Source of the DNA: Acholeplasmatales bacterium
Lineage (GTDB): Bacteria > Bacillota_I > Bacilli_A > ML615J-28 > CAG-313
Assembly: GCA_003539625.1 (NCBI GenBank)
Contig: DPOU01000020.1
Location: forward strand, 1 to 16,128
Length of the DNA stretch: 16,128 nucleotides
Reading direction: 5' to 3'
Shown piece by piece: positions 1-8,672 of this stretch. The stretch's first letter is position 1. Each line of letters begins with the position of its first letter. Below the pieces are notes generated by a model, which saw only the letters and a list, made by a program, of their open reading frames with translations, made no database searches and was not told the origin of the DNA. A program made the translations under genes and the position numbers.

Positions 1-29
1 CCATACAATTTTCTATCTAGTCATACTTT

Positions 30-1265
30 TTAACTATTTTCAATATCTACATTACAATCATGGTTTATGGCAAATTCCAGGATCTTCTGTTCTTGTTTTT
101 TATCTAATGCTTGTTCAGTAGTATATATTCTTTTATAATTATCCTCTATTTTATTTAATAATACTTTACCATCATTATTTTTATTGATAACATCTATTAT
201 GAAGTTTTTTTGATATATACCATATATTTTATCTAACACTTCTTTATCATTATTATATTGATTAAAGAAGTTATTTGCATTACCAATTATCACTGGCAAT
301 TTAATTGCATCTAATTCTTTTATTAGCAGTTTTATGTTATCAATATTGTTAGGATTTTCTGCACAATATTGATCTATATTATCAACTAAAAGGTAATCAG
401 AACCTAGTTTTTTTGATAATTTACATCGATCTAATGAATGATCTATATCATCACTAGTTAAGTCTACATAATCATCTATTATTATATTGTTATCTTTAAT
501 AGTATCAAGTATACTAATTTCGATGTTTTCAACATTTAATAATACTTCTTGATACTTTAAGATTTCACTTAAACTATAGTTATTTTGAAATACTTTAAAT
601 TGATATGCTTTTTGAGCTAATTTTTTGCTTTTTACAAATCTATTATATTTAAAGAACATTGCAATAGCTATAATTATACAAACAAAGCCAAGTGATGTAC
701 CTGTTATGGCATTATATATTGAACTGTCTAGTTCCGGCATTGTAAATGATAAAATAGCCGTTTGAGCAAGGACAATTGAAAGTAAGGCAGTTGAAAGGCT
801 TACACACTTTAAACCTGATAATAATAACTCATTACGTTTTTTTGATTTGATTAAACCACTTATTGCAAAATACATTTCTAAAGTAGAAATTGTTGCTAGA
901 GCAATACCTACAATCTTAGGATAATGGCTGACTGATGGTATGAAAAATAGTCTAATCATATATATAATATATATAATATCGGTAAATAGTAACATAATTG
1001 CTATTTTTAAATAATATTTTGACTCTTGTTCTTTATCAATTTTTGAATGTGCTAAACCTACAAAATATGTTTGTTTAGATGCGGCACAACCAAGTGAATA
1101 GAATGCACTAATAAATAGAAATATTGAGGTACTAAATATTCCCATAACCATTTTACATACAGCAACGAATGCATTACCTGCTAGTGAAAAACGACTATTT
1201 ATATTTGCTTTTTCTTTAAAATTCAAGTGAAAGTATTTATTTATAATTCTCGCTATTTTTCCCAT
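30..1265 (-). CDS. Unrecognised polytopic membrane protein with a soluble C-terminal domain
   Basis: I cannot name this 411-residue protein. The N-terminal half has about five hydrophobic segments (roughly residues 28-58, 86-108, 117-139, 152-174, 186-205). The second half (206-411) is polar, rich in Asn/Asp/Lys and probably cytoplasmic. The first membrane segment (SLAGN at 27-31, then SAFYSLG at 53-59) resembles the opening helices of cation diffusion facilitator proteins, but the metal-binding Asp/His residues expected there are absent, so transport of that kind is not supported. In the soluble part, YLLVDNID at 291-298 looks like a Walker B strand, yet no Walker A motif is visible. The ATG lies one base after the typA stop and has no clear Shine-Dalgarno sequence, so it is probably translated by coupling to typA. 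The coding call is secure; the function is unknown. Confidence 0.85.
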   Translation of the reverse strand: MGKIARIINKYFHLNFKEKANINSRFSLAGNAFVAVCKMVMGIFSTSIFLFISAFYSLGCAASKQTYFVGLAHSKIDKEQESKYYLKIAIMLLFTDIIYIIYMIRLFFIPSVSHYPKIVGIALATISTLEMYFAISGLIKSKKRNELLLSGLKCVSLSTALLSIVLAQTAILSFTMPELDSSIYNAITGTSLGFVCIIIAIAMFFKYNRFVKSKKLAQKAYQFKVFQNNYSLSEILKYQEVLLNVENIEISILDTIKDNNIIIDDYVDLTSDDIDHSLDRCKLSKKLGSDYLLVDNIDQYCAENPNNIDNIKLLIKELDAIKLPVIIGNANNFFNQYNNDKEVLDKIYGIYQKNFIIDVINKNNDGKVLLNKIEDNYKRIYTTEQALDKKQEQKILEFAINHDCNVDIENS

Positions 1266-1266
1266 A

Positions 1267-3090
1267 TTAATGCTTTTTCAATTTTGTAGAATCAAATTTC
1301 TTCCTTTCTACAGTATCAAGTATTAATTTACGTAATCTAATATTTTTAGGTGTTACTTCGACTAATTCATCATCATCAATAAAGGCAAGATAGTTTTCTA
1401 AACTAAATACACGAGGTTTTTTAAGTACTACCGTTGTATCTTTAGTTGCACTACGTTGGTTAGTCATCTGTTTTTCACGTGTAATATTAACAGCTAAGTC
1501 TTCTTCACGATTACAAATACCAACAATCATACCTTCATATACATTTGTACCTGGTTCAATAATTAATTCACCACGATCTTCTACACCACCACAGGCATAA
1601 GTTGTTGCCATACCTTCATTTATTGAAACTAACACTCCTAATTTACGGCCTGTGAATACTTCAGGTTGAATAGGACGATAATCTAAGAATGTATGGTTTA
1701 TAATACCATAACCATGCGTTGCGGTTAAGAAATCAGTCATAAAGCCAATTAAGCCTTTTGATGGAACAGTATAAATTAATCTTGTTTGTCCATCTCTGCT
1801 ATCCATGCTTTCTAATATGCCACGTCTATTGCCTAACATTTCAATAGATGGACCGATATATTCATCAGGAGTATCTACTTGAACATATTCATATGGTTCG
1901 CAAGTTTTGCCATCAATTTCTTTTAAAATTACTCTTGGACGTGATACTTGGAATTCATATCCTTCACGGCGTAAGTTTTCCATTAAAATTGATAGATGTA
2001 ATTCACCACGACCTGAAACAATCCACTCTTCTTTATTATTAACTCTTTCAATACGTAAACTTACATCTCTTTGAGTTTCTCTAAACAATCTATCTTCAAT
2101 TTTTCTCCCAGTTACAAATGTTCCTTCTTTTCCAGCAAAAGGTGAGGTATTTGTACCAAAGTTCATTTGTACAGTAGGTTCAGACACTTTAATTAAAGGT
2201 AGAGCTTCTTCCTTACCTTCTTCGCAAATAGTCTCTCCTACATATATATCATCAAGACCTGCTATTGCGACAATGTCACCAGCTTCAGCTTCATTAACTT
2301 CAATTTTCCTAAGTCCTAAAAAACTATATAACTTTTGTATTCTGAATTTCTTAATAGTACCATCTACTCTAACACATGATACCATTTCATTAAGAAACAT
2401 TCTACCACGTTTAATGCGACCTATCCCAATTCTACCAACATAGTCATTGTAATCAAGTAAAGCAGGTTGAAATTGTAATGGTGCATCATAATCATATTCA
2501 GGATCTGGTATTTCCTTTAAAATCATATCAAGTAATGGTATCATTCCTGGTTGTTGAGTTGTTGGATCTTCTGATAAACTAGAAGTACCATTAACTGCAG
2601 AAGTATAAACAACAGGGAAATCTAATTGATCATCGTTTGCCCCAAGATCAATAAATAAATCCAATACTTCATCAATTACAGCAGCTGGTCTTGCTGAAGG
2701 TTTATCTATTTTGTTAATAACGACTATTGCTTTATGATTATATTCTAAAGCTTTTTTTAGTACAAATCTAGTTTGAGGCATTGTACCTTCGTATGCATCA
2801 ACTACTAGTAATACACCATCTACCATTCCCATTATTCTTTCTACTTCACCAGAGAAATCAGCATGTCCTGGAGTATCTAAAATATTAATCTTATAATCTT
2901 TGTAGTGGACAGCCGTTGGTTTAGCAAGAATTGTAATTCCTCTTTCTCTTTCAATGTCATTTGAGTCCATAACACAAGTTTCAACTGTTTCATTGCTACG
3001 GAATGTTTCAGTAGATTTTAATAGTTGATCTACTAAGGTTGTTTTCCCATGGTCAACATGAGCTATAATTGCAATATTTTTAATCTTCAT
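1267..3090 (-). CDS. typA: Ribosome-associated translational GTPase TypA/BipA
   Basis: TypA (BipA) is an EF-G-like GTPase that binds the ribosome and is needed for ribosome assembly and growth under stress such as cold. All GTPase motifs are readable: G1 AHVDHGKT at 10-17, switch I RGIT at 50-53, G3 DTPGH at 72-76, G4 NKID at 126-129, then TSA for G5. After the G domain come the beta-barrel and EF-G-like domains, with the TypA-typical GRGELHL and SKGLIGF segments. The length of 607 residues is normal for the family and shorter than EF-G or LepA. The ATG is preceded by AAGAAGG at 3098-3104 with good spacing. A dedicated promoter lies just upstream, and the downstream membrane-protein gene starts one base after the stop. 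Confidence 0.98.
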   Translation of the reverse strand: MKIKNIAIIAHVDHGKTTLVDQLLKSTETFRSNETVETCVMDSNDIERERGITILAKPTAVHYKDYKINILDTPGHADFSGEVERIMGMVDGVLLVVDAYEGTMPQTRFVLKKALEYNHKAIVVINKIDKPSARPAAVIDEVLDLFIDLGANDDQLDFPVVYTSAVNGTSSLSEDPTTQQPGMIPLLDMILKEIPDPEYDYDAPLQFQPALLDYNDYVGRIGIGRIKRGRMFLNEMVSCVRVDGTIKKFRIQKLYSFLGLRKIEVNEAEAGDIVAIAGLDDIYVGETICEEGKEEALPLIKVSEPTVQMNFGTNTSPFAGKEGTFVTGRKIEDRLFRETQRDVSLRIERVNNKEEWIVSGRGELHLSILMENLRREGYEFQVSRPRVILKEIDGKTCEPYEYVQVDTPDEYIGPSIEMLGNRRGILESMDSRDGQTRLIYTVPSKGLIGFMTDFLTATHGYGIINHTFLDYRPIQPEVFTGRKLGVLVSINEGMATTYACGGVEDRGELIIEPGTNVYEGMIVGICNREEDLAVNITREKQMTNQRSATKDTTVVLKKPRVFSLENYLAFIDDDELVEVTPKNIRLRKLILDTVERKKFDSTKLKKH

Positions 3091-3116
3091 ATATATACCT
3101 TCTTATATTCTTATAT

Positions 3117-3145
3117 ATTTTACATAAAAGCACCCATTTTGTCAA
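3117..3145 (-). promoter_or_regulatory. Sigma-A promoter of typA
   Basis: On the minus strand a perfect -35 TTGACA (3140-3145) is followed after 17 bases by TAAAAT (3117-3122), one mismatch from the consensus -10. It lies in the 82-base gap between the mazG-like stop and typA, so typA and the following membrane protein can be transcribed independently of the upstream hydrolase/mazG unit. No convincing terminator is visible in the same gap, so read-through is also possible. Confidence 0.8.
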
Positions 3146-3172
3146 AAAACAAACATTGTAAAACGATTGCAA

Positions 3173-3493
3173 TTAAAGTTTGTTATACTTTGTACTTTTA
3201 CCATAGCACTTTTCTACTGGGTATTTTTTTTCATTTTTGGTCATCTTATTATTTACAATTTCATCCATATCCAGATTATATTTATCACATAAATATGCAA
3301 CATATACTAAAACATCCGCAAGCTCATCTTTTAAATCATCAAGGCTTGTTGGTTCATCTTGCCATAAAAATAATTCCAATACTTCTGATACTTCGATTGC
3401 TAATCCTTTAGCAAGATTGGCACCAGTGTGAAATTTTTCCCAATCGCGTTCAGTTGTAAATTTTCTAATGCGTTCAAGTGTTTCTTTATTCAT
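3173..3493 (-). CDS. MazG-like nucleotide pyrophosphohydrolase (dCTPase/RS21-C6 type)
   Basis: This 106-residue all-alpha NTP pyrophosphohydrolase probably cleaves a (d)NTP to the monophosphate and pyrophosphate, clearing non-canonical or excess nucleotides in the cytoplasm. The metal-binding signature is intact: ExxE at 34-37 (EVSE) and ExxD at 57-60 (ELAD), preceded by the RDWEKFH segment (16-22) typical of the small dCTPase-like subgroup. The length fits single-domain members rather than the two-domain MazG. The start overlaps the end of the upstream serine hydrolase gene by eight bases (ATGAATAA), and AAAGGA lies upstream inside that gene, so the two are probably translationally coupled. 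The exact substrate cannot be read from the sequence. Confidence 0.93.
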   Translation of the reverse strand: MNKETLERIRKFTTERDWEKFHTGANLAKGLAIEVSEVLELFLWQDEPTSLDDLKDELADVLVYVAYLCDKYNLDMDEIVNNKMTKNEKKYPVEKCYGKSTKYNKL

Positions 3494-4589
3494 ATTTTAA
3501 TAGTTCCTTTAAGCATTCTTCTTGTAAAGATGTAAAATCTTCTAATGCCATTACATATTTTGCACCATTGCACATAAATATATAGCCATAATTATCATCA
3601 AATAACATAAAGCTACGCAATCCATAGGCATTACCAGTGTGTCCATATAATCTTCTATTATTTACATCTAAGATTAATAGTTGTAGACCTTTTTTCTCAT
3701 ATATGCCAATTGGATGTTTTGTTTGCCAATGTACTTCTTTCATTAAGGATACTGTTTCTTTAGTCAAATAGCGTTTATTATCATACACTCCATAATTCAT
3801 TAACATTTGCATAAACTTAGCTAAATCAATTGGACTGATAAATAAGCCACCTGCTGGGCCTCTAAAATTATTTCCTAATTCATATCTTGGAAAAACTACT
3901 TGTAAGAATTTATCTTTATCTCTTATTAATTCTAATTCACCATTTTTTTCATCATATAAACTAGCTACTTTATCTAAATTTTTAATATCATCTATTCTAA
4001 AACTTGCATCTAATCCCATAGGTAAAAGAAGATTTTCTCTAACATAATCAGTAAAATATTTACCTGTTACCTTTTCAACAATACATGCAAGAATTCCACA
4101 GCCAAAATTAGAATAACAGAAGAAACTACCTGGTTTATGTTTTAAATATGTTTTAGTAGTATAGTATTCATAGGTTGGATCTGTTAATAATCTTTGGAGA
4201 TCTACAAAAAATCTAGGACCATTTACACCATCATACCCTAAAGTTTCATCTTCACCATCACAAATGCTTGATGTTTGCGTCATCAGCATTTCTATTGTAA
4301 TGATATCTTCAGGATAATAAGGGTTTCTAACTTGATATCCTAAATATTTACTAATGTCTTCTTTGATATCTACAAGCCCATCGTCGACTAAAGTCATAAC
4401 AGTTGTTGCGACAACCACCTTTGATATAGAAGCGATTCGGTATATAGTATCTTTAGAAGTTGCAATGTTTTTTTCTTTTGATTGAAAGCCATATGTAAAT
4501 TGTTCTTTAATGCCTTCTTTATCCGCAATTAAAACATTACCACCAATAGCATTTGCTTTTTCAAATAAATTATTAATTATATCTTGCAT
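3486..4589 (-). CDS. Serine hydrolase, class C beta-lactamase/PBP fold
   Basis: This 367-residue protein carries the three active-site motifs of the beta-lactamase/transpeptidase-like superfamily: SxxK as S54-I-S-K57, YxN as Y159-S-N161, and HTG at 317-319 in place of KTG. The LLMTQTSS segment (101-108) matches the usual LLTHTSG box. Family members include DD-peptidases, esterases and beta-lactamase-like enzymes. No signal peptide or N-terminal membrane segment is visible, so it probably acts in the cytoplasm as an esterase or peptidase rather than as a secreted beta-lactamase; this is inference. The ATG has AGGAAA just upstream and its own extended -10 promoter. It shares a transcript with the overlapping mazG-like gene. 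Resistance to beta-lactams should not be assumed. Confidence 0.93.
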   Translation of the reverse strand: MQDIINNLFEKANAIGGNVLIADKEGIKEQFTYGFQSKEKNIATSKDTIYRIASISKVVVATTVMTLVDDGLVDIKEDISKYLGYQVRNPYYPEDIITIEMLMTQTSSICDGEDETLGYDGVNGPRFFVDLQRLLTDPTYEYYTTKTYLKHKPGSFFCYSNFGCGILACIVEKVTGKYFTDYVRENLLLPMGLDASFRIDDIKNLDKVASLYDEKNGELELIRDKDKFLQVVFPRYELGNNFRGPAGGLFISPIDLAKFMQMLMNYGVYDNKRYLTKETVSLMKEVHWQTKHPIGIYEKKGLQLLILDVNNRRLYGHTGNAYGLRSFMLFDDNYGYIFMCNGAKYVMALEDFTSLQEECLKELLKYE

Positions 4590-4620
4590 ATTTATTTCCT
4601 ACTTTCGTATTTATATATAT

Positions 4621-4629
4621 ATTATACCA
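4621..4629 (-). promoter_or_regulatory. Extended -10 promoter of the serine hydrolase-mazG unit
   Basis: The minus strand reads TGG followed by TATAAT (TATAAT at 4621-4626, TG extension at 4628-4629), about 30 bases before the ATG. The -35 region is poor (TTTAAA-like at 4643-4648, 16-base spacer), so recognition would rest on the extended -10. It sits directly after the U-tract of the preceding terminator. Confidence 0.6.
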
Positions 4630-4654
4630 TAATTTATTTTTATTTAAATAATAA

Positions 4655-4681
4655 AAAGGCTCTATTTTTAATAGAACCTTT
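4655..4681 (-). terminator. Rho-independent terminator of the trkA-trkH-amidase operon
   Basis: On the minus strand, AAAGGTTCTATT pairs with AATAGAGCCTTT (12 pairs including one U-G) around a three-base loop, and five T residues follow. The start of the stem overlaps the amidase stop codon (4680-4682), so terminator and coding end are packed together. Confidence 0.88.
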
Positions 4682-5708
4682 AAAAATTATTCAGTAATAC
4701 TTCTTCATTTTGGTAAGTTATCAATATTTGATATTTAGTATCTTCTTCTAAGTTTGTTACTCTTCCATTTTCTTTAACATTTTTTGATAAAGGTATTAGT
4801 TTAAATTGATATCCTTCTTTTGTATAATCTCTAATGTTTTTTTCAGTTTCTACCAAGTGCATAAAGTAATTCCATAGATTATTTTTTCTAATTGTCATAG
4901 GACAATCTTTCCCACTAAAATAATGATGTTGTTTTATATCATCATAAGTTAAGTTATACTCATCAAGTAAATATGCACAAAGTTTAGATGCAAGTTGAAA
5001 ATTTCTAAAAATATCTGACTTTTCTGATACTGATATTTCCATACCAATACCATTATTATTTCCACCACGATTAGCGATTTTATGATATGTACTATTTACG
5101 TAGGTTTCTCCAATATAATATTTTCCATCTATTAACTTACAAAGAACACCCATATCATTAATATCTTCTGTTTCCATTTTTTCTTCGTTTAACATTGGAG
5201 CAAGAATCTTAGTTTTTTGATTATTTACGTAATAATATCCATCACTTTCAATAGTTACATTACCTTTTGTGGTACCTGTTACACCTGTATCATAAAGTTT
5301 GTAATCATACATTGTGCTGTCTCCAGCATGATATGCTACTTCATTATCAGGAATGTTATGATAGATACCATCTTCGCCTACAACGTATTGAAAGCTAGCA
5401 TGATAAGGATTACCATCGTTGTTTTCGGTTTTAACAACATCACTCCAAAATTTTGCGTTACGATAATCTTTAGTATCTCCTGTATCATGAACTACAATGT
5501 ACTTTTTTTCCTTGATTCTGCCATCTCTGTTTTCATTTGTTATGGGTGCTATATTATCTTTAATAACTAATGGTTCAAATAAATATGGAATTACACTAGC
5601 ATATATAGTTGTTTGATAATTAAATTCCCATCCATATACATCAATATCCTTTTTGAATGGTTTTTCTTCTATTAAATTTTTGATATATTCTACTACTTCT
5701 TTTTTCAT
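4680..5708 (-). CDS. N-acetylmuramoyl-L-alanine amidase, Amidase_2/PGRP type
   Basis: This is a zinc amidase predicted to cleave the MurNAc-L-Ala bond of peptidoglycan. Zinc ligands are readable: H74 in VVHDTGD, H262 in the QHH segment, and C269 in SGKDCP; YHAS (102-105), AYHAGD (125-130) and GIGMEIS (220-226) are further family landmarks. I chose the ATG at 5708 (342 residues). A longer frame opens with TTG at 5720, but GGAG lies just upstream of the ATG and the ATG overlaps the trkH stop as TAATG. Residues about 135-217 form an insertion in the catalytic domain, and a beta-rich tail (about 290-342) follows it. No signal peptide or membrane segment is visible, which is odd for a wall enzyme; release by lysis, non-classical export or action on recycled muropeptides are possible. 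Confidence 0.92.
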   Translation of the reverse strand: MKKEVVEYIKNLIEEKPFKKDIDVYGWEFNYQTTIYASVIPYLFEPLVIKDNIAPITNENRDGRIKEKKYIVVHDTGDTKDYRNAKFWSDVVKTENNDGNPYHASFQYVVGEDGIYHNIPDNEVAYHAGDSTMYDYKLYDTGVTGTTKGNVTIESDGYYYVNNQKTKILAPMLNEEKMETEDINDMGVLCKLIDGKYYIGETYVNSTYHKIANRGGNNNGIGMEISVSEKSDIFRNFQLASKLCAYLLDEYNLTYDDIKQHHYFSGKDCPMTIRKNNLWNYFMHLVETEKNIRDYTKEGYQFKLIPLSKNVKENGRVTNLEEDTKYQILITYQNEEVLLNNF

Positions 5709-5720
5709 TATTTTCTCCAA
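5706..5720 (-). promoter_or_regulatory. Ribosome binding site and TAATG junction setting the amidase start
   Basis: The minus strand reads TTGGAG, six bases, then ATG; the trkH TAA shares its last A with this ATG. The TTG at 5720 is in frame but forms part of the Shine-Dalgarno region, so it is unlikely to be the initiator. The arrangement favours re-initiation by ribosomes finishing trkH. Confidence 0.8.
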
Positions 5721-7267
5721 GTTTTAGGATTGAACAAAATCAATACGGGTAATATCTCTAATCTACCTACTAGCATTGTTAATGTAAGTAATAATGTCGA
5801 AAAATTGTTGTAACAAGCAAAACTAGCGTAGGGGCCAACCGCTTCTAGACCCGGACCAATATTTGATAAGCAAGAAAGAGTTGCAGAAAAATTAGTCAAA
5901 AAATCATGTTTTACTTCGTGCCCATCAATTATCGTAATTAAACCATTGCTTGGGTCAAGTCCTAAAACCAAAGTAACAATGATTACTATTATGAAATACA
6001 TGGCAACAAAACTGAACACATCATTAATTGTTTCATCATCAAGGGTTTTACCCTCAAATTTTGTTTTTCCAACATATCTAGGATTTATTAATTTACGAAT
6101 TTTTGCTCCCATACCCTTAAAAACTATTACAATACGTGATATTTTCATGCCACCACCAGTTGAACCTGCCATAGCACCACAAAACATTAATACTATAAGC
6201 ATCGTTCTTGCGACAACTGGCCATGTATCAAAATTAGCAGTTGTATAACCTGTTGAAGTAATTATCGAAGTTACTTGGAAATAGGTAGCTCTAAAAGTTT
6301 CTTCAAACAAAGTTGGAGTCAATTCTTTAATAGTCGATACCTTAGTTCTTAATACACTTATCATTATGATTACAATTGCGGAAAAGATTAAACCAAAATA
6401 AGTTTTTAACTCTTCGCTCTTTATTACTTCTTTAAATTTACCAATTAATATTAAATAGTATAATGTAAAGTTTATACCAAATAATATTAAGAAAGTTGCT
6501 GTAACATATTGGGCATATGGACTAAAGAATTCCATACTGTTTGCTACAAATCCAAAGCCGCCTGTACCAGCACTACCAAACGTTGTTAATAGGGCATTAA
6601 ATAAATCCATTTTATAAGTTACACCATCAACGACATTTCCACGGTCAAATAGTAAAATGGCAACCTCAATAATTGTCATTCCTAAATATATTAAATATAA
6701 AATTCTAGTTGTAATTTTCAATTTTGAAGTCATTTTACCTACTTGTGGACCAGGTGATTCCGCTTTTAATAAGTGGAGAGCTGAACCATCATCACTTTCA
6801 GGAATAAAAATCAAAATGAAAACAAGAATTCCCATACCACCTATCCAGTGTGTAAAACTTCGCCAGAAAAGTATACTATGTGATAAATCTGTAACTTTTA
6901 ATTCTTCTACGCCATCTAATATACTTGCACCAGTTGTTGTAAGACCAGACATTGTTTCAAATATGGCATTAATAAAGTTTTTTATTTCCCCACTAATCAT
7001 AAATGGTAAAGCGCCAAAGATAGTCATGACAATCCAAACTAATGCACATACCGCAAATCCTTCTTTTTGGTATAGACCATTACGTTTAGGTTTTAATAAC
7101 TGTAACAAATATCCGCCAATTAATAAAATAGCAATTGGTATTATAAATGCAAGTTTATATATATAACTTTCTAAATAAATAAACGACACAATTAATGGAA
7201 AGCACATTAATATGCCTTCTAAAATCATAATTTTACCTATGATTTTACCGATTACTTTCATATTCAT
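5708..7267 (-). CDS. trkH: Potassium uptake protein, TrkH/KtrB family channel subunit
   Basis: This is the membrane pore of a Trk/Ktr potassium uptake system, gated by the RCK protein encoded just upstream. The 519 residues are highly hydrophobic with the four-repeat M1-P-M2 architecture. Each pore loop shows its selectivity-filter glycine: TTTGAS (110-115), GSAGTGGFG (about 230), TSTGYTT (about 340) and SNIGPGL (about 480). FWRSFTHWIGGMGI after the first repeat and the Gly-rich AGSTGGGMK after the third are typical of TrkH; the length with an N-terminal extra helix pair fits TrkH better than the shorter KtrB. AGGTGA, overlapping the trkA stop, is correctly spaced for the ATG at 7267 rather than the second ATG two codons later. 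The amidase follows by TAATG overlap. Confidence 0.97.
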   Translation of the reverse strand: MNMKVIGKIIGKIMILEGILMCFPLIVSFIYLESYIYKLAFIIPIAILLIGGYLLQLLKPKRNGLYQKEGFAVCALVWIVMTIFGALPFMISGEIKNFINAIFETMSGLTTTGASILDGVEELKVTDLSHSILFWRSFTHWIGGMGILVFILIFIPESDDGSALHLLKAESPGPQVGKMTSKLKITTRILYLIYLGMTIIEVAILLFDRGNVVDGVTYKMDLFNALLTTFGSAGTGGFGFVANSMEFFSPYAQYVTATFLILFGINFTLYYLILIGKFKEVIKSEELKTYFGLIFSAIVIIMISVLRTKVSTIKELTPTLFEETFRATYFQVTSIITSTGYTTANFDTWPVVARTMLIVLMFCGAMAGSTGGGMKISRIVIVFKGMGAKIRKLINPRYVGKTKFEGKTLDDETINDVFSFVAMYFIIVIIVTLVLGLDPSNGLITIIDGHEVKHDFLTNFSATLSCLSNIGPGLEAVGPYASFACYNNFSTLLLTLTMLVGRLEILPVLILFNPKTWRK

Positions 7268-7280
7268 ATACTAATTTCAC

Positions 7281-8636
7281 CTACTCAAATACATCCATCA
7301 AATCATCAAAGTTAGGATGTGTAGTTACGACTAGTACATGGTCATCGAGTTTTATGCAATCATTACCACCAGGAATAATAACATCACCATCACGAATTAT
7401 ACAAGCAATTAAGCAATTTTCTTTTTTCTTTAAATCCTTTAAAGGTTTATTATATATTCTTTCTTTTTTTCTTGCATGGAATTCTAATGCTTCAACTTGA
7501 TTATTTACTAATTTATAAAGAGTTAAAACATTACTACCTTTTTTATTAGAAATTGCACGAATGTAACTAACTATTTTACTTGCAACAATATCTTGAGGAG
7601 ATACCGCATTTACTATGCCCAAATCATTTAACATCCCTAAGAAACTGCTACGTTTAATTTTTGCTATTACTTTAGGTAATTTTAATTTTTTGGCATACAT
7701 TGATATGATAATATTTTCTTCATCTATATTAGTTAATGCAATACAAGAATCAGTAGTTTCAATACCTTCTTCTACTAATAAATCATGATCAGTACCATCA
7801 CCACAAATAATCGTGGCTTTAGGCAAGCTTTCCGCAAGTTCTACTGCTCTTTCCTCGTTGTTTTCGATTAGTTTTACTTTATATTTTTTACTGATAAGAG
7901 TTTTTGCTAAATAGTATGCAATCTTTCCACCACCGATGATTAAGATATTCTTTAGTGGTTCTGATATTAGGTTCATTTCTTTTAGTAATTCAGCAATTAA
8001 TTGAGTATCAGCTGTTACACTAATACGATCGCCTTTTTCGATTTTAAAATTACCATTAGGTATTATTACTTCATTACCTCTTTGAACGGCGCAGATTAGA
8101 AATTTGGTATTTATTTTTTTAGCTAGTGTAATAAGGGTTTCATCAATTAATTTACTATTTTCTTCTACTAAAATTTCAACTAACATTACTTTCCCTCTTG
8201 CAAAGTGTTCAACTTTCAAAAGAGATGGTAAGTCAATTAGGTTTACAATTTCGTCAGCTGTTTCTTGTTCAGGGTTTACAATCATTGTTAATCCTAAATC
8301 TTCTTTCATTATTTCGGTTTGTCTTAAATATTCAGGATTTCTTACCCTTGCAATTGTACTTTTGGCACCAAGTCTTTTGGCAACAAGGCATGCTAAAATA
8401 TTAGTCTCATCACTTGATGTTACCGCAACAACTAAATCAGCATCTTTTGTACGAGCTTCTTCTTGTATGTCTAAACTTGCGCCATTGCCAACTATTCCTA
8501 AGATATCAAATTTTTCGATTAATTCTTCAATGACTTTTTTATCATCATCAATGGCAATAATTGAATGTCCTTCTTTTGACACATGTTTAATAACTGTTTT
8601 GCCAATTGTACCACAGCCTATTACTACTATTTTCAT
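7281..8636 (-). CDS. trkA: Trk system potassium uptake regulatory protein TrkA
   Basis: TrkA is the cytoplasmic NAD(H)-binding ring that gates TrkH. The 451-residue length and internal duplication show two RCK units, each a Rossmann RCK_N followed by RCK_C. The first begins IGCGTIGK (6-13) with the acidic strand end IDDD for ribose binding. The second begins IIGGGKIAYY, where the usual last glycine of GxGxxG is alanine, so its nucleotide affinity may differ. Tandem RCK organisation is that of TrkA, not of single-unit KtrA. The ATG has AGAGGT upstream and follows a nearly perfect promoter by about 35 bases; trkH starts 13 bases after the stop. It ends with TAG, the only non-TAA stop seen among the complete genes here. 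Confidence 0.97.
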   Translation of the reverse strand: MKIVVIGCGTIGKTVIKHVSKEGHSIIAIDDDKKVIEELIEKFDILGIVGNGASLDIQEEARTKDADLVVAVTSSDETNILACLVAKRLGAKSTIARVRNPEYLRQTEIMKEDLGLTMIVNPEQETADEIVNLIDLPSLLKVEHFARGKVMLVEILVEENSKLIDETLITLAKKINTKFLICAVQRGNEVIIPNGNFKIEKGDRISVTADTQLIAELLKEMNLISEPLKNILIIGGGKIAYYLAKTLISKKYKVKLIENNEERAVELAESLPKATIICGDGTDHDLLVEEGIETTDSCIALTNIDEENIIISMYAKKLKLPKVIAKIKRSSFLGMLNDLGIVNAVSPQDIVASKIVSYIRAISNKKGSNVLTLYKLVNNQVEALEFHARKKERIYNKPLKDLKKKENCLIACIIRDGDVIIPGGNDCIKLDDHVLVVTTHPNFDDLMDVFE

Positions 8637-8672
8637 TATGAAACCTCTTATTTATATACGTTATTCTTGAGT

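Noticed and set aside
955..980. Alternating AT run resembling a repeat or origin element
   Set aside because: It encodes the Ile/Tyr-rich membrane helix of the unrecognised protein and is explained by amino-acid and AT bias.
3091..3172. Terminator between the mazG-like gene and typA
   Set aside because: There is a T-rich run on the minus strand, but only four-base stems can be formed before it, too weak to call.
3486..4589. Antibiotic-resistance beta-lactamase
   Set aside because: The catalytic motifs define only the superfamily; there is no signal peptide, HTG replaces KTG, and genes of this type are commonly esterases or peptidases.
6657..7166. 169-residue plus-strand open frame opposite trkH
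   Set aside because: Antisense to conserved TrkH, composition mirrors the hydrophobic codons of the true gene; a shadow frame.
8104..8670. 188-residue plus-strand open frame opposite trkA
   Set aside because: It is antisense to a clearly conserved gene, has low-complexity composition and no ribosome binding site worth noting; a shadow frame.
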